A stretch of 64,000 nt of DNA from G965204755 sp965243415 (lineage in GTDB: Bacteria > Acidobacteriota > Vicinamibacteria > Marinacidobacterales > Marinacidobacteraceae). Below are positions 34,901 to 41,564 of the stretch, piece by piece (the stretch's first letter is position 1; each line of letters opens with the position of its first letter). The notes below the pieces were generated by a model. That model saw only the letters and a list, made by a program, of their open reading frames with translations. It did no database searches and was not told where the DNA came from. Location: the NCBI GenBank assembly GCA_965243415.1, contig OZ251549.1, forward strand, positions 558,001-622,000, in the 5' to 3' direction. The translations under genes and the position numbers were made by a program.

Positions 34901-35133
34901 ATCTGATCCAGAAATTCGAGGGGACGATCGCCGCCGCGGCGCCGGTGGTGGACTTCCTGGAGCCGCAGTGCCGCGAGGCGTCCGTGGACCTGAAGATCCA
35001 CCTCCGGCTGACCTTCCCCGACGGACTTCCCCCGGCCGGCGAACGCTGGGAGAAACTGGCCGGCAAGTTGGCGCACTGGGTCGTCGGCTCCGCGGCCCTC
35101 TCCGCCGCGGCGCGCGAAGCGAAGAAGTCCTGA
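31996..35133 (+). CDS. DUF499 family ATPase (Hma-type ATPase component)
   Basis: 1045-residue P-loop ATPase. VFDLCKPREEVLRGR...DFAADLAAVL at the N-terminus is the DUF499 hallmark. Walker A is FGGGKTH within RLDTSFGGGKTHGL and Walker B is LILLDELAVYL. The C-terminal 150 residues after a Pro/Asp/Glu linker resemble the terminal domain common in these proteins. DUF499 ATPases are known to sit with DUF1156 methyltransferases and PLD helicases in defence loci, which are all present here. The ATG at 31996 has GGAG upstream; a TTG at 32059 giving M-K-I-P-A-V-F is an alternative. It likely acts on DNA during phage defence; the mechanism is unknown. Confidence 0.88.
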   Translation: MEPARWPPLGRPKTPPTARNPLKIPAVFDLCKPREEVLRGRVAEADFAADLAAVLREEAPADYREPARFFRNTHPTRGLKRLLEHVCRRLGGAGGEAAAIFRLDTSFGGGKTHGLIALAHAARAPESVPAEFLDPALRPAGAVRVAAFAGETADPANGRHLAEGVSAKTPWGEIAHALAGRAGFDRVRASDEQGVAPGAETIAGLFEGAPTLILLDELAVYLRKVNRQKGAEGQLTAFLTGLFRAVETAPNAAVVFTLALGKEGAVDAYREENQRLADQMAELGSVAARKATLLNPTEEDETAPVLRRRLFESIEESRVDEVVAAYRAVWKAHADDGELSRQARLPETVERFRAGYPFHPELLDTLTRKVSTIADFQRVRGMLRLLTRTVAHLWKERPADAAAIHLHHIPAGSSEIRSELVTRLEQRPLEPALNADVGGKSKSLAEEIDEELHRGMPPYGAYAARTIFLHTLAFNEPLQGCSARRLRYSMVGPGTDFAYIEETRNRFLEDSAYLDDRPGAPLRFRVEANLNKIIRTREGMVDPGDARAEIHDRIRSIFGCGDRGGKGSRSELEALCFPGGASEIPDDASDRPRLVVLSPDAVGTGSDADPVPQLLRRLHEHKGADGKDYRLRRNHLVFLAAEAGRKETLRQRAVRRLALLELKKPGHLDDLADHQKAKVREYEETSRTDLAVAIQQCYRRLFVPSSAAAAGSSLASLPLDDHDASEKPGSGQKAVVRALREKGKLRLPEDPPDAPEYVRDKTPLKTKGEMTTEALRDEFRQNPALPMLVGDQSFVRGLRLGVEQGWYVYRRGDLLFGPGEPTTETVVDGDSTVCTVQYAKNIGIWPRPAPEKPDPEEPDPEPDPIPDDDRNRRTGKDGNGGAGGRRETGGDRPRSTPGAWAAEGPTGEALARVREQAEAAGVKIGSLTIRPQEWGDALRLLRAAGAARLEAETAVDLEGGYETRDGSSYLIQKFEGTIAAAAPVVDFLEPQCREASVDLKIHLRLTFPDGLPPAGERWEKLAGKLAHWVVGSAALSAAAREAKKS

Positions 35134-35221
35134 TGCCCGGCGCCCGTTCCCGGAGCGCCCGCCCTCCCGCTCCCGCACGGGCAACACGCCCGACCGCCGC
35201 CGCGCCCGCCATCCTCCCGGC

Positions 35222-35740
35222 ATGACCCCCGCCGTCGTCCCGTTCCCGGTCCCGGCGACCGCCGCCACCATCCCCGCCCCCGGCCCGAGATACCAGTTGC
35301 GCGTCCGCCGCCGCGGCCCCGCCGACGCCGACTTCGAGATCTGGCGCCTCCCCTCCCCGACCGCGCCCACCTCGGCCGCCCGGTCGCCGGAGCGCCCCGA
35401 ACGGATCGCCGGCCTCGGCCGCCGCAACCTCGAAGTCGTCGAGCACCGGGTCCTGAAGCGCCTGGCGCGCGCCGGCATCCGCACCGGCGCCCGGGGCAAA
35501 CGCGCCCACGACCTCGACGAAGACCTGGCCCTGACCCTGGGCCTCCTCTTCCGGGCGCTGGCGCCGATGCGCAGCCTCGACCGGATGCGCGCCGTCTGCG
35601 AGGGCATCGAGGCCATGGAGCGCGAAGAAGCCGCCTACTGGCTGGGCATGGCAATGCACCGTAAGCACCCCCGCCGGGTCCTCACCGCGCTCCGCTGCCT
35701 GCTCACCGACCCCCGCGCCCCGGCCCGCCTCCGGCGGTAG
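35222..35740 (+). CDS. Small DUF499-associated protein (DUF7680-like)
   Basis: 172 residues from ATG 35222, 88 bases after the DUF499 gene. The N-terminal 60 residues are beta-rich and Pro-containing (RYQLRVRRRGPADADFEIWRL). The C-terminal 110 are helical (RRNLEVVEHRVLKRLARAGI, LTLGLLFRALAPMRSLDRM, YWLGMAMHRKHPRRVLTALR). From memory a small helical protein of this type regularly accompanies DUF499 genes (DUF7680); I could not verify this. No catalytic residues are evident. It may be an adaptor of the ATPase. Confidence 0.7.
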   Translation: MTPAVVPFPVPATAATIPAPGPRYQLRVRRRGPADADFEIWRLPSPTAPTSAARSPERPERIAGLGRRNLEVVEHRVLKRLARAGIRTGARGKRAHDLDEDLALTLGLLFRALAPMRSLDRMRAVCEGIEAMEREEAAYWLGMAMHRKHPRRVLTALRCLLTDPRAPARLRR

Positions 35741-35773
35741 TCTTCCCGGCGAGGCCCCGAGGAAACCCAGATC

Positions 35774-37039
35774 ATGAGACTCCGGCGCGCCGTCATCGAG
35801 AACTTCCGAGCGATCACCCGCCTGGAACTCGACTTCCACCCGCAGATGAATGTCTTCTTCGGCGGCAACGCGAAGGGCAAGACCACTGTCTTGAACGCCA
35901 TCGCCATCGGGCTGGGCAGCATCCTGCAACTGCTTCCCGAGGTCTCCGCGATCGGTTTCCGAAAAAAAGACCGCCGCGGCACGCAGCCGGCCCGTGTCGA
36001 ACTCGAGGCCACCGACGGGACGCGGTGGGAACGAATTCGCGGTGTCCGGCGCCTGAGTCTGGCACGCGCCCTCAAGGAGCGGCTCGAACCGTTCATCGAG
36101 AGCCCGCACGCGGAGCAGAATTCGGACGACCTGCCCATCGTGGCGTTCTACGATACAGAACGGGCGGTACGTGATCAGCAACTCCTGAGAAGGAGGGCCA
36201 CGGAAGATTCCTTGCGTCAGGAGGCTCTGCAGGGCGCCCTCTCCGTAGGAGTGGATTTCTCCGAATTCCTCAAGTGGTTCCGTGCCAAGGAACATGAAGA
36301 ACTGGGTCTTCGCAACGAGCGACAGGACTTCACTTACGAAACGCCCGATCTTCATGCCGTCCGCGCGGCCATCCGCTCCATGGTTCCGGAAATCGTGAAT
36401 GTGAGGATCGCTTTTCGGCCGCTTCGATTCGAAGTCTGTTGGAAGGACGAGGAGGGCGAGATGGAGCGCTTGGCGCTCTCCCAAATGAGCGATGGCTACC
36501 GGGTGATGCTGGCCCTCGTCGCCGACCTGGCCCGCCGGATGGCGCAGGGGAACCCCCATCTCCCAGACCCGCTGCAGTCGGAAGCCGTCGTCCTCATAGA
36601 CGAAGTGGAGCTGCACCTCCACCCGTCCTGGCAGCAGCGGGTCCTTCCCGACTTGATGCGGACCTTCCCGAACACCCAGTTCCTGGTCTCCACGCACAGC
36701 CCGCAGGTGCTCACCACGGTGGACGCCAACTGTGTCTTCGACATGGAACGCGAGGACGGGAACATCGTCGTCGGCGGCATCTCCGTAGATACCTTCGGCG
36801 CAGAAGCCGGTGACATTCTGGAGGGCGTCATGCGCGTCCGCGCGAGGCCGGACAACGATTTCGTCCGGAAATTGGACGCTTACCTGGAACTGGTGGACGA
36901 CGGGGACGGCGAAACGGAGAAGGCACGGAAACTTCGGCGTCGCCTCGAGGCGATCTCTCCGCGGGACCCCGGTCTCACTCGCGCCGATTCGGAGATCCGT
37001 CGCCAACGAGTGCTCCATCGACTCGGCCGCACACGGTGA
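35774..37039 (+). CDS. Septu PtuA-like ABC ATPase, paralogue 1 (intact)
   Basis: 421-residue ABC/SMC-like ATPase. Walker A is GGNAKGKT (residues 30-37), the signature region is LSQMSDGY, Walker B is VVLIDEVELHLHP, and the H-loop is VSTHSP. All catalytic positions are intact. The next gene, overlapping by GTGA, encodes an HNH nuclease of the PtuB type. An ATPase plus HNH nuclease is the composition of the Septu anti-phage system. A GAGGAAA site lies ahead of the ATG. Two further paralogues follow in tandem. Family knowledge: PtuA assembles with PtuB and licenses DNA cleavage. Confidence 0.88.
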   Translation: MRLRRAVIENFRAITRLELDFHPQMNVFFGGNAKGKTTVLNAIAIGLGSILQLLPEVSAIGFRKKDRRGTQPARVELEATDGTRWERIRGVRRLSLARALKERLEPFIESPHAEQNSDDLPIVAFYDTERAVRDQQLLRRRATEDSLRQEALQGALSVGVDFSEFLKWFRAKEHEELGLRNERQDFTYETPDLHAVRAAIRSMVPEIVNVRIAFRPLRFEVCWKDEEGEMERLALSQMSDGYRVMLALVADLARRMAQGNPHLPDPLQSEAVVLIDEVELHLHPSWQQRVLPDLMRTFPNTQFLVSTHSPQVLTTVDANCVFDMEREDGNIVVGGISVDTFGAEAGDILEGVMRVRARPDNDFVRKLDAYLELVDDGDGETEKARKLRRRLEAISPRDPGLTRADSEIRRQRVLHRLGRTR

Positions 37040-37782
37040 AGCGGATTCGCCGACTCCGGTCCGCACCGCCCGGCCTCGCCGAATATCGGGCGTTGGAGAG
37101 CGAGACCGCGTCCTGGAACGAGTTTCGTGACCATCAGGATGGCCGGGCACACCGCCAACTGCTGGACACCCTCGGCACTCTGCAGCACGGACTCTGCGGC
37201 TACTGCGAGATCGAACTCATCGCCGAGGATCGTCAAGTGGAGCATGTGGTGCCCAAGTCCGATCCGGCAGACGGTTTGCGTCTCGCCTTCGAAGCGTCGA
37301 ACCTCATCGCCTGCTGCAAGGGCGGAACGAAGAACCTCGGCCGGAACGGTGACCGCCGGGCCGATCCGGTGGGTCAGAATCTCAGTTGCGGCCAAGCGAA
37401 GGGCGCCTCCCGCGACCCGGCCTTCCTCGATCCCCGCGATCTGCCCGAACTCCCGTCGCTGCTGCGGGTGCGGGCCAGCGGCCGTCTCGAAGCCGACCGG
37501 AAATCCTGCGCAGTGGCCGGATTCGATCCGGAGCGTGTGGAGCGAACGATCGAGATCCTGGGCCTGAATGTGGAGCGCCTGTGTGGCGCCCGGAAGCAAC
37601 ACTGGCTCGCGCTCGACAGCCGGTGGCAGTCCCATCAGGATGAACCCGAAGTCATGACCGCGGGCGCCCGCGAAGAACTTCTGCCCGGCGACTCGCTCTC
37701 GCGATTTTTCACGACCGCACGGTCGTACTTCGGGAAGGCGGCCGAGAACGTGTTGGCGGAGGCGCCGGAGGACTGGGTGTGA
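37036..37782 (+). CDS. HNH endonuclease, Septu PtuB-like (TIGR02646-type)
   Basis: 248 residues starting at GTG 37036 inside the stop region of the ATPase gene. The HNH core shows CGYCEIEL, the VEHVVPKS segment with the catalytic His, and NLIACCKGG. A second Cys (NLSCGQ) and the long helical C-terminus match the TIGR02646 family, also annotated as retron-associated HNH nuclease and as PtuB. No reverse transcriptase or msr/msd-like RNA is seen nearby, so Septu is preferred over a retron. It is the only intact nuclease for three tandem ATPase genes. Confidence 0.88.
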   Translation: MKRIRRLRSAPPGLAEYRALESETASWNEFRDHQDGRAHRQLLDTLGTLQHGLCGYCEIELIAEDRQVEHVVPKSDPADGLRLAFEASNLIACCKGGTKNLGRNGDRRADPVGQNLSCGQAKGASRDPAFLDPRDLPELPSLLRVRASGRLEADRKSCAVAGFDPERVERTIEILGLNVERLCGARKQHWLALDSRWQSHQDEPEVMTAGAREELLPGDSLSRFFTTARSYFGKAAENVLAEAPEDWV

Positions 37783-37816
37783 CTCACGGCGCGCGGTCGA
37801 GGAGAGGAGGCGGCCG

Positions 37817-39085
37817 ATGAGGCTCCGGCGCGCCGTCATCGAGAACTACCGGGCAATCACCCGCCTGGAACTCGACCTCCACCCGCAGATGAATGTCTTC
37901 TTCGGGGGCAACGCAAAGGGGAAGACCAGCGTGCTGAACGCTGTCGCGGTGGGCTTGGGCGGCATCCAGCGACTCCTGCCAGGGATCTCGCCGGTCCGCT
38001 TCCTCGACCGCGACCGGCGCGGGACGGAGCCGGTCCGGGTGGAACTCGAAGCCGACGGTGGGACGAAATGGGAACGAACCATGCGCGGGTCGCGACGGAC
38101 CGACCGCCTCGCGTCCCTGAAGAAGCGCCTCGAGCCGGTCATCGCCGCCGAAGAAGCGGAGGAACCGCCGCTCGATCTGCCGATCGCCGCCCTCTACGAC
38201 ACCGACCGGTTCGTCCCCGAACGACCGCAGCGCCAAGGCAAGCCGAAGGACTTCTACCGGTTCCCCGCTCTACAGGACGCCCTCTCGCCCCGCCCGGACT
38301 TCAGCGGTTTCTTCGAGTGGTTCTTCGGCAAAGAACACCAGGAGGGGAACGAGCAGAAACTGCGCCGCAGTTTCGATTTCCAACTCCCGGAGTTGACCGC
38401 GGTCCGCCACGCCATCGCCTCCCTCGTGGCCGGTCATACCGACCCGATGGTGCTGTACCACCCGATCCGGTTCACGGTGTCCGTCGCGTCGGACGGCGAC
38501 GGAACCGGCCGCCTGGAGATCGACCAGTTGAGCGCCGGCTACCGGACCATGCTGGTAGTGGCCGCCGACCTCGCCCGCCGGATGGCGCAGGGCAATCCCC
38601 ACCTCGACGATCCGCTGCAGTCGGAAGCGATCGTCCTCATGGACGATGTGGAGTTGCGCCTCCACCCGTCCTGGCAGCAGACCATCCTGCCCGACCTGAT
38701 GCACGCCTTCCCGAACGCGCAGTTCCTCGTCTCGACCCACAGCCCCCAGGTGCTGACGACGGTGGAGGCCGATCGCGTTTTCGAACTGGAGCGCGAGAAC
38801 GGAGCGATCGGCGCCTACCGGGTTCCGACGGCGACCTATGGCGCCCGGGCGTCCGATGCGCTCCACCTCGTCATGGGCGTGGACGAGCGCCCGGCGAACA
38901 ACCCGTTCGTGAAGGACCTTCGTCGCTACCTGTCCCTCGTGGCCTCCGGAAACGGCGAATCGACCGACGCCAGAGATCTCCGCCAACGCCTCGGTAACAC
39001 GGCTCCCGACGATCCCGATCTCTCTCGGGCCGACATGGAACTCCAGAGGCAGCAGGTCATGCGCGAACTGGAACGCGAACCGTGA
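37817..39085 (+). CDS. Septu PtuA-like ATPase, paralogue 2 (Walker B Glu to Asp)
   Basis: 422 residues, closely similar to paralogue 1, beginning with the same nine residues and sharing GGNAKGKT and VSTHSP. The catalytic Walker B position differs: VLMDDVELRLHP in place of VLIDEVELHLHP, a Glu-to-Asp change that in ABC ATPases usually slows hydrolysis strongly. The signature is IDQLSAGY. Its stop overlaps a GTG exactly as in paralogue 1, but the HNH gene that should start there has been deleted internally (39082-39160). Confidence 0.87.
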   Translation: MRLRRAVIENYRAITRLELDLHPQMNVFFGGNAKGKTSVLNAVAVGLGGIQRLLPGISPVRFLDRDRRGTEPVRVELEADGGTKWERTMRGSRRTDRLASLKKRLEPVIAAEEAEEPPLDLPIAALYDTDRFVPERPQRQGKPKDFYRFPALQDALSPRPDFSGFFEWFFGKEHQEGNEQKLRRSFDFQLPELTAVRHAIASLVAGHTDPMVLYHPIRFTVSVASDGDGTGRLEIDQLSAGYRTMLVVAADLARRMAQGNPHLDDPLQSEAIVLMDDVELRLHPSWQQTILPDLMHAFPNAQFLVSTHSPQVLTTVEADRVFELERENGAIGAYRVPTATYGARASDALHLVMGVDERPANNPFVKDLRRYLSLVASGNGESTDARDLRQRLGNTAPDDPDLSRADMELQRQQVMRELEREP

Positions 39086-39160
39086 AGCCCGTTCGTCATC
39101 TCGGCGCAACGACGCCCGGCTTGGCCGGTGCTGGCGGAGGCGCCGGAGGAGTGGGTGTGA
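39082..39160 (+). pseudogene. Remnant of a deleted second HNH (PtuB-like) gene
   Basis: Bases 39082-39127 match the first 46 bases of the intact HNH gene at 37036 (GTGAAGC start, encoding K-P-V-R-H-L-G-A-T-T-P-G-L-A versus K-R-I-R-R-L-R-S-A-P-P-G-L-A). Bases 39128-39160 match its last 33 bases, encoding V-L-A-E-A-P-E-E-W-V-stop versus V-L-A-E-A-P-E-D-W-V-stop. About 670 bases between them are gone and the two ends are joined out of frame. The resulting frame reads through into paralogue 3. Confidence 0.8.
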
Positions 39161-39195
39161 ACCCGTTCGACCCGTTCCGCCGGGCGCCGCTCCGG

Positions 39196-40473
39196 ATGGC
39201 GCTCGAGCGGGTCGTCATCGAGAACTACCGGGCCGTCACCCGGCTGGAACTCCACCTCCACCCGAAAGGGGCGGTCTTCTTCGGCGGGAACGGCAAGGGG
39301 AAGACCAGCGTCCTGAACGCCATCGCCGTGGGGCTCGGCAGTCTGGTTTCGATGCTCCCGGGCGCCACCTCGATCGCGTTCCGCCAGCGCGACCGCCGGG
39401 AAGGAAAGCCGGCGCGGGTGGAACTCGAAACCACCGACGGGACGAAGTGGGACCGGACCCGGGGCGGGCCGCGGCGCCTCGGCCGGCTCGACAGACTGCG
39501 GTTCCAGATCGAGCCGATCGTGTACGCCGAGCAAGTGGGCCGCAACCCGCTGCCGCTGCCGATCGTCGCCTTCTACGACTCCGACCGGACGGTGGAGCCC
39601 GACCGCCGCCTCGGGGCCCGGCCCCCGAAACCGGCGCGCTTCGCCGCCCTCGACGGAGCCCTCTCGCCCCGCCCGGACTTCCGCACCCTCTTCGCCTGGT
39701 TCGCCGCGAAGGAGCGCGAGGAAGCGAAGGCGCGGCGGGAACGGAGCGACCTCGGCTACCGGCTGCCGGAACTCGAAGCCGTCCGCCGGGCGGTCGCCGC
39801 CGCGATCCCGGGCCTCTCCGACCCGACCATCGCCGAACGGCCGCCCCGGTTCTGCGTGTCCGTCACGGACGAAGCGGGAACCGCCCGGTTGGCCCTCGAC
39901 CGCCTGGGCGGCGGCGACCGGCTGCTGCTGGCGCTCGTCGCCGACCTCGCCCGCCGCCTGGCGCAGGGGAACCCGCACTTCCCCGAACAGGGCAAGGACC
40001 CGCTGCAGGCGGAAGCGGTAGTGCTGATAGACGAAGTGGAGTTGCACCTCCACCCCTCCCGGGAGCAGCGCGTCCTGCCCGACCTCCAGCGGGCGTTCCC
40101 GAACACGCAGTTCCTGGTCTCCACCAACAGCCCGCAGGTGCTGACGACCGTCGATGCTGACCGCGTTGTCCATCTGGAACGCGAGGATGGCGAGATCGGC
40201 GCCTTCGGCGTCTCGACTTCCACCTACGGCGCCCGGGCCTCCGACGCGCTCCACCTCGTCATGGGAGTGGACGAACGCCCGGCCGGCAACGGGTTCGTGA
40301 AGGATCTCCGCCGTTATCTGAATCTCGTAGCGGACGGGGAGGGCGAGACAGCGCCGGCGCTCACCCTGCGGCAGGAACTCGCCGAGACCGCTCCCGACGA
40401 TCCGGACCTGCGCCGCGCCGCATTGGAAATCCGGCACCAACGCGCCCTCCGTAAGCTGCGAAAGGCCGAATGA
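39196..40473 (+). CDS. Septu PtuA-like ATPase, paralogue 3 (signature and H-loop altered)
   Basis: 425 residues from the ATG at 39196, which aligns with the start of the other two copies. The frame is open back to 39082 only because of the HNH deletion. Walker A (GGNGKGKT) and Walker B (VLIDEVELHLHP) are kept, but the ABC signature reads LDRLGGGDR instead of S-D/A-G-Y, and the H-loop His is replaced by Asn (VSTNSP). No HNH gene follows; a TIR gene comes 59 bases later. It is probably catalytically impaired, or adapted to a different partner. Confidence 0.85.
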   Translation: MALERVVIENYRAVTRLELHLHPKGAVFFGGNGKGKTSVLNAIAVGLGSLVSMLPGATSIAFRQRDRREGKPARVELETTDGTKWDRTRGGPRRLGRLDRLRFQIEPIVYAEQVGRNPLPLPIVAFYDSDRTVEPDRRLGARPPKPARFAALDGALSPRPDFRTLFAWFAAKEREEAKARRERSDLGYRLPELEAVRRAVAAAIPGLSDPTIAERPPRFCVSVTDEAGTARLALDRLGGGDRLLLALVADLARRLAQGNPHFPEQGKDPLQAEAVVLIDEVELHLHPSREQRVLPDLQRAFPNTQFLVSTNSPQVLTTVDADRVVHLEREDGEIGAFGVSTSTYGARASDALHLVMGVDERPAGNGFVKDLRRYLNLVADGEGETAPALTLRQELAETAPDDPDLRRAALEIRHQRALRKLRKAE

Positions 40474-40532
40474 GTCCGTTCCCACGCGGTATTCCGATGG
40501 CGCACACGGGAGCACCGGTCGCGTAGTTCCGA

Positions 40533-41564
40533 ATGACCGAACGCCGCCTCATCCCGGATGCCCTGCGGATAGCCGTCCGCAACGCGATGGGCGGGTACGG
40601 CCCATATGTCGTTCGAGAGATCGAAGATCTGTTCCGCACCTACGGTTTCTCGGAGACGAAACCCGTGACGGAGGACATTAGCGGCATGCGCCGAGAAGTC
40701 GCGGAAACCCACCAGTTGGCCATCGACTGGGGCGATGCCGACGAGAAGCGGCGTTATCTTATGTTGGTGGAGGATGTTCTCCGGGAGTACCCAGAAAAGG
40801 ACGGCCGGAGCCCGAAGGAGGCTCGGGACATCGAAAGAGCTCTGAAACTGGCTGGGTTGAAGGATTCCCCAGTACCGAATGACTCCGACGCGCCTGATCT
40901 CTGGGATCCGCCGGACGCCCCAAGAGTGTTCATCTCCCACCGGGCAGAAGAGAAACTGGATGCCGAAGAAACGAAGCGGTTCCTCTGTCATTTCGGGTTC
41001 GCTGCGTTCGTCGCACACACTGAGATCGCGCCGACCAGAGAATGGCGTGTGGAGATCCAAAGAGCGCTCCGGTCCTGCGATCTCCTCCTCGCTCTCATCA
41101 CGAAGAAGTTCCACAAGAGCATTTGGGTCGATCAAGAGATTGGCTGGGTGCTTGGGCGAGATATAGCCATCGTCGCCGTCTCGCTGGACGGCGCCGATCC
41201 CGAGGGTTTCCTCGAGTCGTATCAGGCCGTCAAGAGGCATCGCAGCGACAAATCCGGCGACCTGCCGAGACGGGTCTTCATCGCCATCTGCGACGCCGTG
41301 TTTCGTGGCCAGCGGCCCCAAGCCACGACCGTAGTGGACAAGATCGTGCCACTCGCACTTGCACAACTGGGGAGGGCCAAGACGAAGGATGGCATCAAGA
41401 AGCTCTACGGCCTGCTGAAGGCCGTGCCGACGCAGTCATGGGACAACGTACAGCTACAATCTCAACTACGGGCGGCGCGGGAGACGAACAGGACTCGTCT
41501 GAGGGGGGCTGGGGTGTACGATGGGTTGGGAAGTCTGTCCGATGGCAGTGGCGGTGCGCCGTGA
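40533..41564 (+). CDS. TIR-domain protein with AbiJ-NTD-like N-terminal domain
   Basis: 343 residues. Residues 1-125 are helical (RRLIPDALRIAVRNAMGGYG, EIEDLFRTYGF), resembling the AbiJ N-terminal domains found in front of defence effectors. Residues about 128-250 are a TIR domain: PRVFISHRAEE, FGFAAFVAHTEI, LRSCDLLLALIT, and SIWVDQEIGWVLGR. The SxWxxxE-type segment holds the Glu expected for NAD+ cleavage in prokaryotic TIRs. A C-terminal helical tail follows. Codon use is less GC-biased than in the flanking genes. It overlaps the methyltransferase start by GTGA, so effector and methylase are translationally coupled. NAD+ depletion on infection is the family-based expectation. Confidence 0.85.
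   Translation: MTERRLIPDALRIAVRNAMGGYGPYVVREIEDLFRTYGFSETKPVTEDISGMRREVAETHQLAIDWGDADEKRRYLMLVEDVLREYPEKDGRSPKEARDIERALKLAGLKDSPVPNDSDAPDLWDPPDAPRVFISHRAEEKLDAEETKRFLCHFGFAAFVAHTEIAPTREWRVEIQRALRSCDLLLALITKKFHKSIWVDQEIGWVLGRDIAIVAVSLDGADPEGFLESYQAVKRHRSDKSGDLPRRVFIAICDAVFRGQRPQATTVVDKIVPLALAQLGRAKTKDGIKKLYGLLKAVPTQSWDNVQLQSQLRAARETNRTRLRGAGVYDGLGSLSDGSGGAP

Noticed and set aside
35774..37782. ATPase plus TIGR02646-type HNH gene as a retron effector pair (Ec78-like)
   Set aside because: No reverse transcriptase or msr/msd-like inverted-repeat RNA was found nearby. Septu is the simpler reading.
39082..39195. N-terminal extension of ATPase paralogue 3 to GTG 39082
   Set aside because: The extension is explained by the out-of-frame join of a deleted HNH gene. 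ATG 39196 aligns with the starts of the two other paralogues.
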